Part shown: piece by piece, positions 1 through 9,869 of the stretch | Numbering within the stretch: the first letter of the stretch is position 1 | Layout of the letters: each line of letters begins with the position of its first letter | NCBI RefSeq assembly: GCF_900178005.1 | Contig: NZ_FXBS01000006.1 | Span: 1,707,585-1,771,584 of the forward strand | Length of the DNA: 64,000 bases | Direction of reading: 5' to 3' | Source: Tuberibacillus sp. Marseille-P3662 | GTDB taxonomy: Bacteria; Bacillota; Bacilli; Bacillales; Sporolactobacillaceae | The notes under the pieces: generated by a model | What the model was told of the DNA's origin: nothing | The model's database searches: none | The model's input: only the letters and a program-made list of their open reading frames with translations | Position numbers and translations under genes: made by a program

Positions 1-148
1 TGATTTTCTCATCCTGCTGTATTTACCTCTGGCTCTTTTCTTCTCCAATACAGAGTATTAACCATTTTGACAGAATAAATCGTGATAAAGGGAGACCATG
101 ATGCAGTCTTAATTAAATCTAGCCCATCGCCTCCCTTTCTATTGAAGG

Positions 149-1132
<984 letters not shown>

Positions 1133-1136
1133 TCAA

Positions 1137-1154
1137 TTGTGAAATGTTTCACAA
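1137..1154 (-). promoter_or_regulatory. Rex operator upstream of ldh
   Basis: TTGTGAAATGTTTCACAA is a perfect inverted repeat of TTGTGAA around four bases. It matches the known Rex consensus of Gram-positive bacteria and lies 25-45 bases upstream of the ldh start. Rex would repress ldh until NADH accumulates. A Rex gene is not in the window. Confidence 0.85.
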
Positions 1155-1174
1155 ATATATTGTACAATATATTT
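1153..1174. promoter_or_regulatory. 22-bp perfect palindrome next to the Rex box
   Basis: A perfect palindrome centred on TTGTACAA with AT-rich arms (half-site AAATATATTGT) overlaps the end of the Rex box by two bases. It lies in the ldh promoter region and could be a second operator or part of the core promoter (TACAAT as -10). The protein that would bind it is unknown. Confidence 0.5.
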
Positions 1175-1279
1175 CTTTATGGGTACATTGATTGGCGGAA
1201 AAAACGGTTGACAATTTTGTTAATGAATGACGATCTTTTTTGGAATGCTTATTCCCTAGCATCTTTGATTAGGTCCGTA

Positions 1280-1305
1280 AAAAAAAGGCAGATCATTGAT
1301 GCCTT
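1280..1305 (-). terminator. Rho-independent terminator of the first GntP gene
   Basis: On the minus strand AAGGCA / TGCCTT forms a short stem with a nine-base loop followed by eight T. It overlaps the stop codon of the GntP gene and ends that transcript before ldh. Confidence 0.65.
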
Positions 1306-2648
1306 CAAAAAACTAAGGCGCCTATCATTGCAAAACATAAAACGATCGCAGAAAGAATGGATTCTGAAAGAGTATAAGTTTTGAAACCACCTTTTATTGA
1401 TAATCCAGCTAATTTCGCCGTCACCCAAAATCCGCTATCATTCACATGTCCTACACTAACGGCACCTGCTAGTGAAGCCATTGCTATCCAAACCGGCTCA
1501 ACGGCTACATTTGCTGCTGCACTAGCCATTATAGACATAGTGGTAATACCAGCCACTGTTCCAGATCCTTGGGCGATTCTAAGTATCAAAGCAATACCAA
1601 ACGACAAAAGGATGAGTATAATCGCGGAATGGGATCCCCCAGCTACGGTATCTATAAGAGCTTTTCCAATCTTTGTTTTTTGAATAACCGTCCCAAAGGC
1701 TCCTCCAGCTCCTGTGATCAATAAAACAACCCCTGCTGCCTGCATACCGAACGAAGCAGCGTTATCTCTTTGTTTCTTGTTTAAGGATTTCGATGCCACA
1801 AAATATGCAAATACTGCTCCAGTAAGCAAAGCTATTATTTGATTGCTTATAAAATTAACAAAGGCAGGCGGATGTTCAAGCACAGCGCTACTCACTGTCC
1901 CTATTAAAATTAAAACGATCGGTAAGAATACAGGGACCAATGAAAGAATCGCTGACGGTTGGTTTTCTGAAACGACATTATTTTCGTTATTGTCTTCCAT
2001 AACAGGTTCCTCATCTGTTTCCTTATGCCAGATTCCCTTGTCCAACAGTGTGAAATATAGTCTCATAGCAATTAAACATGATAAAATTCCTACCACCAAA
2101 CCAACACTAACCATAATTCCAAGATCAAAATTCAAAATGCTTGTAGCTGCAAGGGGACTAGGTGTAGGAGGAACTACCGTATGAGCAGTAGCTGCCCCAA
2201 TGACCAGTGCCCCAACAACATAAGGAAGCGGCTTATTAATTTCTTTTGCCAACTGAATCCCAAGGGGAATTAATATAACAAACGTTACATCATAAAAGAC
2301 CGGTATGGCTAATATAAAAGCTGCAAATCCAAGAGCATAGATCGATTTTTCTTTTGAAGTCAATTTTATTAACGAGGTTGCTATAGAATGGGCCCCTCCA
2401 GAGTCAGACAAAAGTTTACCCAATATGACTCCAAAACCTATGGAAAGCCCTATCTCAGCCATGAGTCCTCCAAATCCTGAGCTAATTGCCTCTATTGTTG
2501 CTGATAAGCCAAGCCCCGAAGCAAGCCCCATATATATACTTGCTATGATTAGGCCGATGGCGGCATTGAGCTTTAATTTTAAAACTAGGAATAAAATAAT
2601 CGCTATCGAGACAACAAGATTAAGCAATATAATCTCTTGTGAGACCAT
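1305..2648 (-). CDS. GntP family permease (gluconate/sugar-acid:H+ symporter)
   Basis: Polytopic membrane carrier of 447 aa, the usual GntP length, probably importing a sugar acid such as gluconate by proton symport. Many hydrophobic segments are visible, with family motifs such as PHTVVPPTPSPLAA-like loops (residues about 155-170), GAGGAFG near 325 and a C-terminal GHVNDSGFW motif. The start has a clear AAGGAGTGATAAA site. It resembles the second GntP carrier at 54.9-56.2 kb, but the gene surroundings differ. A terminator directly follows, so it is probably transcribed alone or at the end of the upstream IclR-led run; a 400-base spacer with repeats separates it from that run. Substrate is not determined by sequence. 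Confidence 0.9.
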   Translation of the reverse strand: MVSQEIILLNLVVSIAIILFLVLKLKLNAAIGLIIASIYMGLASGLGLSATIEAISSGFGGLMAEIGLSIGFGVILGKLLSDSGGAHSIATSLIKLTSKEKSIYALGFAAFILAIPVFYDVTFVILIPLGIQLAKEINKPLPYVVGALVIGAATAHTVVPPTPSPLAATSILNFDLGIMVSVGLVVGILSCLIAMRLYFTLLDKGIWHKETDEEPVMEDNNENNVVSENQPSAILSLVPVFLPIVLILIGTVSSAVLEHPPAFVNFISNQIIALLTGAVFAYFVASKSLNKKQRDNAASFGMQAAGVVLLITGAGGAFGTVIQKTKIGKALIDTVAGGSHSAIILILLSFGIALILRIAQGSGTVAGITTMSIMASAAANVAVEPVWIAMASLAGAVSVGHVNDSGFWVTAKLAGLSIKGGFKTYTLSESILSAIVLCFAMIGALVF

Positions 2649-2725
2649 TTTATCACTCCTTATTCCAATATTCAGAATTTAAATAGCGAGCGAAGAAGCT
2701 AGGACAATAGTATATGAGTGACATA

Positions 2726-2990
2726 ATCATCCGAACTGGTTGATTCGTCAGTTCGGATGATTTGTTGAAAAGAGTCATCGCCTCGTCAAAGTCCTTCGCT
2801 TGCCATGGGCACGGCCTAACTAACTTGGTAAAGAAAACACCTTTTCCAAGTGGAACTTCGGCTCGTGCTCCTGCATCTTCAAGCCTATTCAGAGAAGCAA
2901 GATGCTTCTTCGCAGTCCAAAGAAGCTTATTCTCCGGCGTTCGTGCTGTTCCTGCAGGCGTCTACGTATTTTGACGACGCTTAGAACGTG
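2726..2990. repeat. Interspersed repeat with 12-bp hairpin, copy 1, plus GC-rich repeat tail
   Basis: ATCATCCGAACT and its inverted copy AGTTCGGATGAT form a 12-bp stem at 2726-2761, followed by TTGTTGAAAAGAGTCATCGC. Nearly the same block of about 75 bases recurs at 10321-10395. The sequence after it (about 2815-2975) resembles in composition and order the interspersed repeats at 16.8 and 27.8 kb (CGTGCTGTTCCTGCAGG near the end). No gene is visible in this 411-base gap. Confidence 0.6.
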
Positions 2991-3059
2991 CTTTCATATC
3001 TTATTGTTCGGCTTCCTGAGTATCCTGTCTTAGGATTATCCCAGCCCCGAAAGGCATCA

Positions 3060-4046
3060 TCATAAATTCAATCTTTCTTTTAAACGACTTTCAGCTTTAC
3101 TTAACTTATTTTCGAACGCCTCTTCACGCATTTGTTTAAAGTTCTTAAGGTCCTGTTTTTGTTCCTTACGCCACTCTTTAGCGAATTGTCCAGTATCAAT
3201 GTATTCATAATTTGTTCTGATGAAATCTCTTATATATGAGTTATCAACTTTTTTGTATCTGGACAATTGTCCGTATTGACTCGTATTAGAATGGAGAGGG
3301 AGTTGTTTAAACAAACCTATATCAGCCATTTTTTCCATCATAAATGCGGGTTCTTTGGAAAGGTATAATTCCATTAACACGGCCTCTTCAGGATGACCCA
3401 TCTCAACTTGGTACTCATAAATTTCTGTTAACACTGATAGTATTAATGGCCAAGTGATTTGTTCCGCTGTCAAGTCAAGGTAAGCTTCGTCCTTAAAGGT
3501 AGCCTCAATTGCGCCATTCTTGGTAGATCCAATGGCTTTTGCCAGGGATAGCACAATATCTTTAGCATCACCAGTAGAATCTTGTTCTACAGCTACAAAA
3601 GACGGGAAACCTTCTTCACTTTGATAAAGTTCCCTCACACCTTCTCCAATCATTCTCGGGGCAACCATAATCACATCTACATTTTCTGGTATATCAATAT
3701 TGCCAAATACAACATTATATCCTGAGGCGAAATTTAGTACATTACCAGTTGTCAAATTTGCTCTTACTTTTTCTTCATAGACACTTGGAGCAATTTCGTC
3801 AGGTATGAGCATGAATATAATATCAGCCTTTTGACACGCTTCCTCTATTGGAAAGGCTTCGAAGCCGTCTTCTTTCGCCTTATCCCATGATTGATCCCTA
3901 ACACTTCCAACAATCACATTTTTAACACCCGAATCCCTCAGGTTTAATGCTTGAGACCGACCTTGATTACCATAACCAATAATGGCTATTACCTTATTTT
4001 TTAGAATTTCTAAATCAGCATCTTTATCATAATAAATATTGGCCAT
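3060..4046 (-). CDS. Ketol-acid reductoisomerase-like protein lacking the catalytic His
   Basis: About 328 aa, full class I KARI length. An N-terminal Rossmann domain (GYGNQGRSQALNLRDSG, residues about 26-42) is followed by the all-helical KARI C-domain with the metal-ligand region DLTAEQ and the SNTSQYG motif near 260. Two hallmark motifs are altered: FAHGFN, which carries the catalytic His, reads FASGYN, and PKGPGHLVR reads PRMIGEGVR. IlvC enzymes need these for acetohydroxyacid isomerisation, and no other ilv gene is nearby, so branched-chain amino acid synthesis is doubtful. I infer a diverged NAD(P)-dependent enzyme on another oxo- or hydroxy-acid. The second ATG (4046) has the better spacing from AAAGGAG than 4052. 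It follows the Nramp-like gene in the IclR-led run. Confidence 0.75.
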   Translation of the reverse strand: MANIYYDKDADLEILKNKVIAIIGYGNQGRSQALNLRDSGVKNVIVGSVRDQSWDKAKEDGFEAFPIEEACQKADIIFMLIPDEIAPSVYEEKVRANLTTGNVLNFASGYNVVFGNIDIPENVDVIMVAPRMIGEGVRELYQSEEGFPSFVAVEQDSTGDAKDIVLSLAKAIGSTKNGAIEATFKDEAYLDLTAEQITWPLILSVLTEIYEYQVEMGHPEEAVLMELYLSKEPAFMMEKMADIGLFKQLPLHSNTSQYGQLSRYKKVDNSYIRDFIRTNYEYIDTGQFAKEWRKEQKQDLKNFKQMREEAFENKLSKAESRLKERLNL

Positions 4047-4132
4047 ATTCATACACTCCTTTGATATTCATCCTATTTTTCTAATTTCCATTTCAATAAT
4101 CATGCGTCCTATTCAAACACATGGATGCGCCT

Positions 4133-5551
4133 TCAAAAAGTGAATCCAAAAACTTTAAGAGCTGTATAGACTCCCAGCAAAATGATGCTGATACTACTAA
4201 TTATCAGCAGTACGTTGAAAGGGCCGTTACCGTATAGTCTGCTATCAACTTCAGTTTTACGTAGGTACCATACCGCTACCACTATAGCCAACAAGAAGAC
4301 ACCAGTAGAGATGCCACCAATCTGGACCAAGATCACTGGCGACTGGATGAATAGGAAGACACTGCCCCAAATAATTGGATTAGCTACGGTAAAGATGCGG
4401 AACCAGCGTAGACGAGTCCTTGTATCTTCCCAGTTAATGACTCCCAAAACGGCTAAAAAGTTAGTATACATTCGTGGATAACTAGCTGTCGCAGCCCACA
4501 ATGTCGATCCGAGCGCTGCTATAGCACCAACCAAAAAGACTATATTGGCCCAATCGCCAAGAACATCGGTATACATGTTTGAGAGAGTGGTAATCATGCC
4601 ATTGCCCTCGGGCACAAGACCCTGTGGATGTAGAACGGCTGCACCCATAATAAAAAAGGCTAACGTGGATATGGTATAGACACTCCAAGAAAGAAAAGCG
4701 TCCTTATACATAACTTTGATCCAACCCCTGGCTCGTTGTGCCCAAGCTTTGCTACCGTCATCTGGACCTACCCAACGACCGTATCCCTTTTCAAGGCACC
4801 AATATGTGTAATAAGTCATCTCATCTGAACCAACTCCAGTGATCCCGAACATAGCGACAGCTGCACCAATAGCCCCCATAGGTAAAGAAAATGTTAGACC
4901 GGTCAGTATGTCTTCCGTACCATAAGCAAAAGGTGTAAAGGGCAATCCAAAAGTGATTAGGATAGTGACAAGAGTGAAAAACAAAACGCTCACAAAGGAT
5001 CCCCGTTCGATAAGATTATAGTTGTTAGAGTAAAGCATAGTAATCGTGATAGCGACAACAATGATCGTCCATATTAAGAGAGAGGTGAACCCCAACGGTT
5101 CACTACCGATTGGTATTAGAAAACTTAAGGCAGTGACAGCTCCGCCAACAATGCCGCCAAGCTGAAGGAACTTCGTGAGCATCATCAACCCCCATAAGAG
5201 ATTAATCCACCCAATTCGCCCAAACTTTGGTGGCACCTTGTTAAAGCCCATAAGCGCTGGCTGTCCTGTCGATATTGTCCATCGTGCTAGCTCTATCTGA
5301 ATCGCCACTTTAATGAAAGTACTGAATATGACCATCCACAATATAGCAAATCCAACCTCAGCCCCAAGGGCCGTCGTGGCAATAAGTTCTCCCGAGCCTA
5401 CAACTGCCGCACTTAAAATCAACCCTGGACCCAGATAACGGAAACTGTTTCTCCAGCCCTGCGGAGGATCCTTGATCCCCTCAGGAGTCAGATGGTAGGG
5501 ATCATAGTGGCTATCCATCGGCTCTGTTACTCCTTCCTTATTCTGATCCAT
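4133..5551 (-). CDS. Nramp-related transporter without the metal-binding motifs
   Basis: Polytopic protein of about 472 aa with roughly eleven hydrophobic segments, recognisable as Nramp/SLC11 superfamily by length, topology and motifs such as GPGLILSAAVVGSGE (first helix). The DPGN of helix 1 that binds metal in true Nramp proteins is replaced (VVGSGE at the equivalent place). The MPH motif of helix 6 is also absent: the equivalent stretch reads MFGITGVGSDE. Such Nramp-related clades are known not to be Mn/Fe carriers; the substrate here is unknown and could be an organic acid. It lies between a 2-hydroxyacid dehydrogenase and the KARI-like gene on the same strand. A C9 tract sits just upstream of its start region. 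The hydrophilic loop CLEKGYGRWVGPDDGSKAW (about 255-275) is distinctive. Confidence 0.8.
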   Translation of the reverse strand: MDQNKEGVTEPMDSHYDPYHLTPEGIKDPPQGWRNSFRYLGPGLILSAAVVGSGELIATTALGAEVGFAILWMVIFSTFIKVAIQIELARWTISTGQPALMGFNKVPPKFGRIGWINLLWGLMMLTKFLQLGGIVGGAVTALSFLIPIGSEPLGFTSLLIWTIIVVAITITMLYSNNYNLIERGSFVSVLFFTLVTILITFGLPFTPFAYGTEDILTGLTFSLPMGAIGAAVAMFGITGVGSDEMTYYTYWCLEKGYGRWVGPDDGSKAWAQRARGWIKVMYKDAFLSWSVYTISTLAFFIMGAAVLHPQGLVPEGNGMITTLSNMYTDVLGDWANIVFLVGAIAALGSTLWAATASYPRMYTNFLAVLGVINWEDTRTRLRWFRIFTVANPIIWGSVFLFIQSPVILVQIGGISTGVFLLAIVVAVWYLRKTEVDSRLYGNGPFNVLLIISSISIILLGVYTALKVFGFTF

Positions 5552-5571
5552 AAACAACTTACCCCCCCCCT

Positions 5572-5580
5572 CGTTTTAAA
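5572..5580. repeat. C9 homopolymer tract in the leader of the Nramp-like gene
   Basis: Nine C in a row (G9 on the coding strand) end about 20 bases upstream of the Nramp-like ATG and may form part of its ribosome site (GAGGGGGGGGG). A second C-rich run lies near 5659-5666. Length changes in such tracts can alter spacing and expression. Confidence 0.5.
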
Positions 5581-5741
5581 CCTAAGATAAACCTCACCTC
5601 AAATGAATTCTAATTTTACGTGTATATAAAATGTCAGTTATGTTGGGATATTAACCCCTCCCCCCCTTAAACTTAAAAGCGTTCAAAGGCATTTTTGATT
5701 CCCCTGAGTTTATGGAAATCAATCGATTTTCCTCAAGTCGA

Positions 5742-6737
5742 TCAGTCATTTTGTTGATAAGAATGGCAAAACTCTTTAATGAGATTTGGTGGCGTCTCGC
5801 CTTGTAGACCGGTAACAAGATTGCGAGCAGCTAGCATGGCCATATCAAAACGAGCTTGATAGGTGGCTGTGCCAATATGTGGTGACGTTACTACATTTGT
5901 CATTTGTAGAAGTGGGTTATTGCTTGAAACGGGTTCTTCGGAATAGACGTCAAGAGCCGCAGCTTTCACTTTGTTTGTTCTAAGTGCATGGATTAGTGCC
6001 TGTTCATTGACCGTTTTCCCCCGGGATGCGTTTATGAAAATACTGGTTGATTTCACTAAATCAAACTGTTTCTCCCCCATCATTTCAAAAGTATGTTCCG
6101 TTAATGGAACAAGCAAGACAATAAAATCGGCTTGTTGAAGCAAAGAATCTAAGGAACAATAAGTGGCATCTAATTCGGCTTCCATTTCAGGCTTACGATT
6201 GCGATTATGATACAAGACATCCATGTTGAAACCATACTTTGCCCGCTTAGCTACGGTTTCCCCAATACGCCCCATACCAATGATCCCTAATTGTTTATGG
6301 TGAATGTCTGTACCGAAAAACGGCGTATCATCACCAGGGGAGCTCTGCCATTTGCCTTGCTTAACATGTCGGTCCAATTCTGGAATTCGTCGGGCGGCTG
6401 CCAGCATTAACCCAAAGACTAAATCAGCGATGGTATCATCCGCTATGGATGGCGTGTGCGTACCTATAATGTTCCGAGCTTGCATTGCTGGAATATCAAA
6501 GTTATTGTAACCGACGGACATGTTACTAACGATTTTGAGGTTTGGGGCATGACACAATAATTCGTCGTCAATCTTACCACCAGAGGTTAGTAAGCCGTTG
6601 ACTTCGGTAATGGCTTGCAGCAATTCATTTCGCGTAATCGGTCGTTCGTTGTTCCACTTCTCATAATCACAGTATTCTGAAATATATTCTTCCACTTTGG
6701 GGGGAATGGATTTGCTAATAAAGACCTTGGGTTTCAT
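5742..6737 (-). CDS. D-isomer-specific 2-hydroxyacid dehydrogenase (glyoxylate/2-ketogluconate reductase type)
   Basis: NAD(P)-dependent oxidoreductase of 331 aa, reducing a 2-keto acid to the D-2-hydroxy acid or the reverse. The nucleotide motif GMGRIG (about 156-161) is followed by HNRNRKPE, a basic stretch after beta-2 that often favours NADPH. The catalytic Arg (INASRGKTVNE), Glu (DVYSEEP) and His (SPHIGTAT) are all present. The start has a strong AAGGAGG site. It lies 47 bases downstream of the MFS gene and is probably co-transcribed with it. Likely substrates in this context are glyoxylate, hydroxypyruvate, tartronate semialdehyde or a 2-keto sugar acid; sequence does not decide. Confidence 0.88.
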   Translation of the reverse strand: MKPKVFISKSIPPKVEEYISEYCDYEKWNNERPITRNELLQAITEVNGLLTSGGKIDDELLCHAPNLKIVSNMSVGYNNFDIPAMQARNIIGTHTPSIADDTIADLVFGLMLAAARRIPELDRHVKQGKWQSSPGDDTPFFGTDIHHKQLGIIGMGRIGETVAKRAKYGFNMDVLYHNRNRKPEMEAELDATYCSLDSLLQQADFIVLLVPLTEHTFEMMGEKQFDLVKSTSIFINASRGKTVNEQALIHALRTNKVKAAALDVYSEEPVSSNNPLLQMTNVVTSPHIGTATYQARFDMAMLAARNLVTGLQGETPPNLIKEFCHSYQQND

Positions 6738-6784
6738 AAGAACCTCCTTGAAAGCAAAGAATTTTATTACGCAATTTGCTTGCG

Positions 6785-8092
6785 TTACGATGTCGTTTCT
6801 TCCTTAATGGGATTTTTCACGATAAACAAGTAGCAAATAGCAGCACAACCAACGATAATTCCGCCACTAATAAATGCTAACGAATAAGAACCGGTGGACT
6901 CGACGATAAAACCTGCTACCACAGGTGAGAAAGCGCCTCCAAAATATCCCCCAAAATTTTGAATTGACCCCACGGATGCTACCATAGATGAAGGGGCAAC
7001 ATCTGTTGCCAATGCCCAAGCATTGCCTGTAATCGCTGAGATGAAGGCTAAAGCTAATGTCATAAGCGTAATCGTAGACGCGATACTATTCATAAAAGGT
7101 AATAGAATGACACAAACAGCTGTTAAAACAGCACAAATACTAATAAATATCTGTCGTGATTTCATTGCTGTCGTCCAGCCTAAGTCAACCATCTTTTTCG
7201 TAAGATACCCACCGGTGATATTACCAAAAGCTCCGCCTATCCAAGGAATACTTGCATAAATTCCTAGTTCTGCTAATGAAATTTGATAGACATCCAACAG
7301 GTAGAGAGGTAAAAAGACAAGAAATATGTTCCATATCCAAATGGTACAAAAGTATCCAAAAATCATCCCCCAAACACTACGGTACTTAAACAATGAAAGC
7401 CAGTTTATATTGGAATCTTTTGTCCTTTGCTCCTTACCACTTCCATTCGCTTCGATATAAGCTAACTCTTTTTTAGATAATTTCTTGCTTTTATTTGGAT
7501 TTTGATAAAATATAAAAAACAAAACCGCAAATATCCCGCCAATTAATCCTGCAAAATAAAATAATTCTCTCCACCCAAACGTAACCATGATAAAAATAAG
7601 CAGTGGAGGTGCCAAAGCCGGCCCCCATTTAGATGAGGAATCCCAGATACCTGTGATCAGTCCTCTTTCTTTTTTCGGATACCAATTTGCCGTAACCTTT
7701 GCTGATGTCGGAAAACAAGGAGCTTCACCCGCACCTAATAAAATTCTTAATAATACAAATACCCAAAGCGCGGCAACCATTCCACTAAAGAAAGTTGCTG
7801 CACTCCATATGAGGACCCCTAACGTATAGACTTTTTTAGCACCAAATCTATCAATAAGCCAACCAGAGGGTAATTGCATCACGGCATACGACCAGGAAAA
7901 GGCTGTTCCCAGTAAACCTATATCCGTAGCACTAAATCCTAAATCTGTCATCATTTTTGGAGCCGCAATGGAAAGGATAGAACGATCCAAATAATTAATC
8001 ATACCACCTATTAACAACCAAATGACGACAGTATAACGGAATTTTAGTTTCGGTGTTTGGGTTGGTAAATTTGTGGAGATGTTTGTATTCAC
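6785..8092 (-). CDS. MFS transporter, anion:cation symporter (ACS) type
   Basis: Major facilitator of 435 aa with twelve predicted hydrophobic segments. The start of helix 1 (GGMINYLDRSILSIAAP) and the loop LIDRFGAKK (about 82-90) are typical of the ACS group that imports hexuronates, glucarate, galactonate and related organic anions. It begins with GTG behind AAAGGAGG. It follows the DHDPS-family gene by 32 bases and precedes the hydroxyacid dehydrogenase by 47 bases, so it is probably the uptake system for the acid degraded by this cluster. Confidence 0.9.
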   Translation of the reverse strand: MNTNISTNLPTQTPKLKFRYTVVIWLLIGGMINYLDRSILSIAAPKMMTDLGFSATDIGLLGTAFSWSYAVMQLPSGWLIDRFGAKKVYTLGVLIWSAATFFSGMVAALWVFVLLRILLGAGEAPCFPTSAKVTANWYPKKERGLITGIWDSSSKWGPALAPPLLIFIMVTFGWRELFYFAGLIGGIFAVLFFIFYQNPNKSKKLSKKELAYIEANGSGKEQRTKDSNINWLSLFKYRSVWGMIFGYFCTIWIWNIFLVFLPLYLLDVYQISLAELGIYASIPWIGGAFGNITGGYLTKKMVDLGWTTAMKSRQIFISICAVLTAVCVILLPFMNSIASTITLMTLALAFISAITGNAWALATDVAPSSMVASVGSIQNFGGYFGGAFSPVVAGFIVESTGSYSLAFISGGIIVGCAAICYLFIVKNPIKEETTS

Positions 8093-8124
8093 CTAATGAC
8101 CTCCTTTTTAACAATACTTTTGTT

Positions 8125-9033
8125 TTATAAAAGTGAAGCTGATTTTAATATTTCTTTTAAGCGATCTTTATTCTCCTTATCCAGCTTTTTCGCTGGCGCT
8201 AGTACCTGGGTTGATATATTCAAACCGCGAAGGTGGATCGCTTCTTTAATAGCGCTGATAAGAGGCGAATCCAATTGGTACATTAATGGAAGAATAGCCA
8301 AGCGTCGTTGAAATGCTTCTGCTATTTTAAAATTCTTTTCTTGATAAGCTTGATATATTCCCACCGTTAATTCGGGAGCAAAGTTCGCACTCCCGGGTAT
8401 ACCTCCGTCTCCTCCAAGTTGTAGTGTATTTAACAAATGGTCATCCAACCCAGCAAGTACCCTGAAATCTGGATATCTCTTTTTTACTTTCAAAATCATT
8501 TCTCTTATGTGCCCTACACCGTCCACCGTTTCTTTAATTCCGACAATGTTAGAGTTCTCTTCCACCAATTCCAGAACCAGATCCGGGCTTAAATCCTGTC
8601 CGGTTAAATCTGGAAAATTATAAAGTAAAATTGGAATATCAATAGATCTTGAGATTTCCGTATAGTGATCAAATAAATTTTTCTTCGATAAATGCCAATA
8701 ATAAGGATTGACGACAACGACTCCAGCCGCTCCAATTTCTTGGGCATGTTGGCTTAATAATATAGCCTCACGAGTACTAGTAGCTCCTGTTCCGATTAAG
8801 ACCGGGACTCTGTCATTAACGTAAGAGACACTAAATTCAGCAACTTCTTTTCTCTGTTCAAATGACATCTGGCTGAATTCTCCGCCAGATCCTAAAACAA
8901 GTAATCCTTGAATATCTGTGCTAGTTAAAGTATCAATCAGTCTCCCCATCCCATGAGTGTCAAAGTGACCATCCTCATCAAAGACCGTTGAAATCGGTGG
9001 CATCACACCTTGGAAACCATTTTTTTGGACCAT
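8125..9033 (-). CDS. Dihydrodipicolinate synthase/N-acetylneuraminate lyase family protein
   Basis: Class I aldolase-type TIM barrel of about 302 aa. The Schiff-base Lys is in VGIKETVDG (about 164-172), the catalytic Tyr in LLYNFPDLTG (about 137), and the phosphate/carboxylate loop reads GSGGEFSQ instead of the DapA GTTGES. The family includes DapA, NanA, KDG aldolases and keto-deoxy-sugar-acid dehydratases. The company of an ACS transporter, a hydroxyacid dehydrogenase and IclR points to a catabolic aldolase or dehydratase for a sugar or hydroxy acid rather than lysine synthesis. The ATG at 9033 is preferred over the GTG at 9045, which falls in the AAGGAGTG ribosome site. Confidence 0.85.
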   Translation of the reverse strand: MVQKNGFQGVMPPISTVFDEDGHFDTHGMGRLIDTLTSTDIQGLLVLGSGGEFSQMSFEQRKEVAEFSVSYVNDRVPVLIGTGATSTREAILLSQHAQEIGAAGVVVVNPYYWHLSKKNLFDHYTEISRSIDIPILLYNFPDLTGQDLSPDLVLELVEENSNIVGIKETVDGVGHIREMILKVKKRYPDFRVLAGLDDHLLNTLQLGGDGGIPGSANFAPELTVGIYQAYQEKNFKIAEAFQRRLAILPLMYQLDSPLISAIKEAIHLRGLNISTQVLAPAKKLDKENKDRLKEILKSASLL

Positions 9034-9052
9034 AATAACCTTCACTCCTTTT

Positions 9053-9835
9053 TTATCTAGGAAAAGGCTCCGTCGCTCCTAATCGAAGACTTAATTCCTT
9101 TGTACAAGCTGATAGTGCACGCGAAAGGCTTGCTTCTTTTTCTTTTAATTCCTGCTCTTCCCATACTGAAAAACTGATCGCGGCAACAGGAGAATTGCCA
9201 AAACCGAGGATAGGTGCGGCTACACAGCGTATTTCTGATGAATATTCACCCAAATCACGTGCATATCCCCGTTCCCTTATTTCGTTAAGCTCCTCTAGTA
9301 GACGATCTCTTTTGGTAATCGTCTTTTCTGTATAAGCATCGAGTTTAGGTTCCGGATAAATATCAAGCAATTGTTGGGTAGACAAACAAGCCAACAAAGC
9401 TTTACCTATACCGGTAACATAGGCCGGTAACCGGCTCCCTACCTGAGAAGATAATTGGAGAGGCTGGCTGGATGGTATCTTGGCCATATATACTACGTCC
9501 GCACCGTCAAGAACGGCCATTTGTACCGTTTCATCATAGTCATTTCTCAATTTTTCAAGATAAGGCTGGACAATTTGATTAACAGGCAAATTATTGGAAT
9601 AAGCCATAGCGAATTCCCAAATTTTTGCACCCAATGTGTATGTTTTAATCTTTGCCTCATATCGGATCATGTTCATTTCAAGAAGCGTATTCAATAGTTG
9701 ATTCAAACTACTCTTAGGTAATTCAAGTTTGGTATTTAAATCGGTAAATGTTAAACCAATCGGATTGTTTGATAGGGCTTCCAAAATATACATTACTCTG
9801 TAGGCCGATTTTACTGTCGTGCTCTCTTTTTTCAA
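9053..9835 (-). CDS. IclR family transcriptional regulator
   Basis: 260 aa with an N-terminal winged helix (residues about 8-70: SAYRVMYILEAL, then SSLNQLLNTL as recognition helix) and a C-terminal IclR effector domain (about 85-250, with GIGKALLA and ISFSVWE). It is the first gene of the minus-strand run, 19 bases ahead of the aldolase-family gene, and is expected to sense the substrate or an intermediate of that pathway. GTTCAT half-sites directly upstream suggest autoregulation. Confidence 0.92.
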   Translation of the reverse strand: MKKESTTVKSAYRVMYILEALSNNPIGLTFTDLNTKLELPKSSLNQLLNTLLEMNMIRYEAKIKTYTLGAKIWEFAMAYSNNLPVNQIVQPYLEKLRNDYDETVQMAVLDGADVVYMAKIPSSQPLQLSSQVGSRLPAYVTGIGKALLACLSTQQLLDIYPEPKLDAYTEKTITKRDRLLEELNEIRERGYARDLGEYSSEIRCVAAPILGFGNSPVAAISFSVWEEQELKEKEASLSRALSACTKELSLRLGATEPFPR

Positions 9836-9869
9836 AATGGATCTTCCTCCAATAAGAACTTTTTAAAGT

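Noticed and set aside
3060-4046. IlvC of branched-chain amino acid synthesis
   Set aside because: Catalytic His and the PKGPGH loop are altered and no ilv or leu genes are nearby.
4133-5551. Manganese transporter MntH
   Set aside because: The protein has the Nramp topology but lacks the DPGN and MPH metal ligands, so a metal role is not supported.
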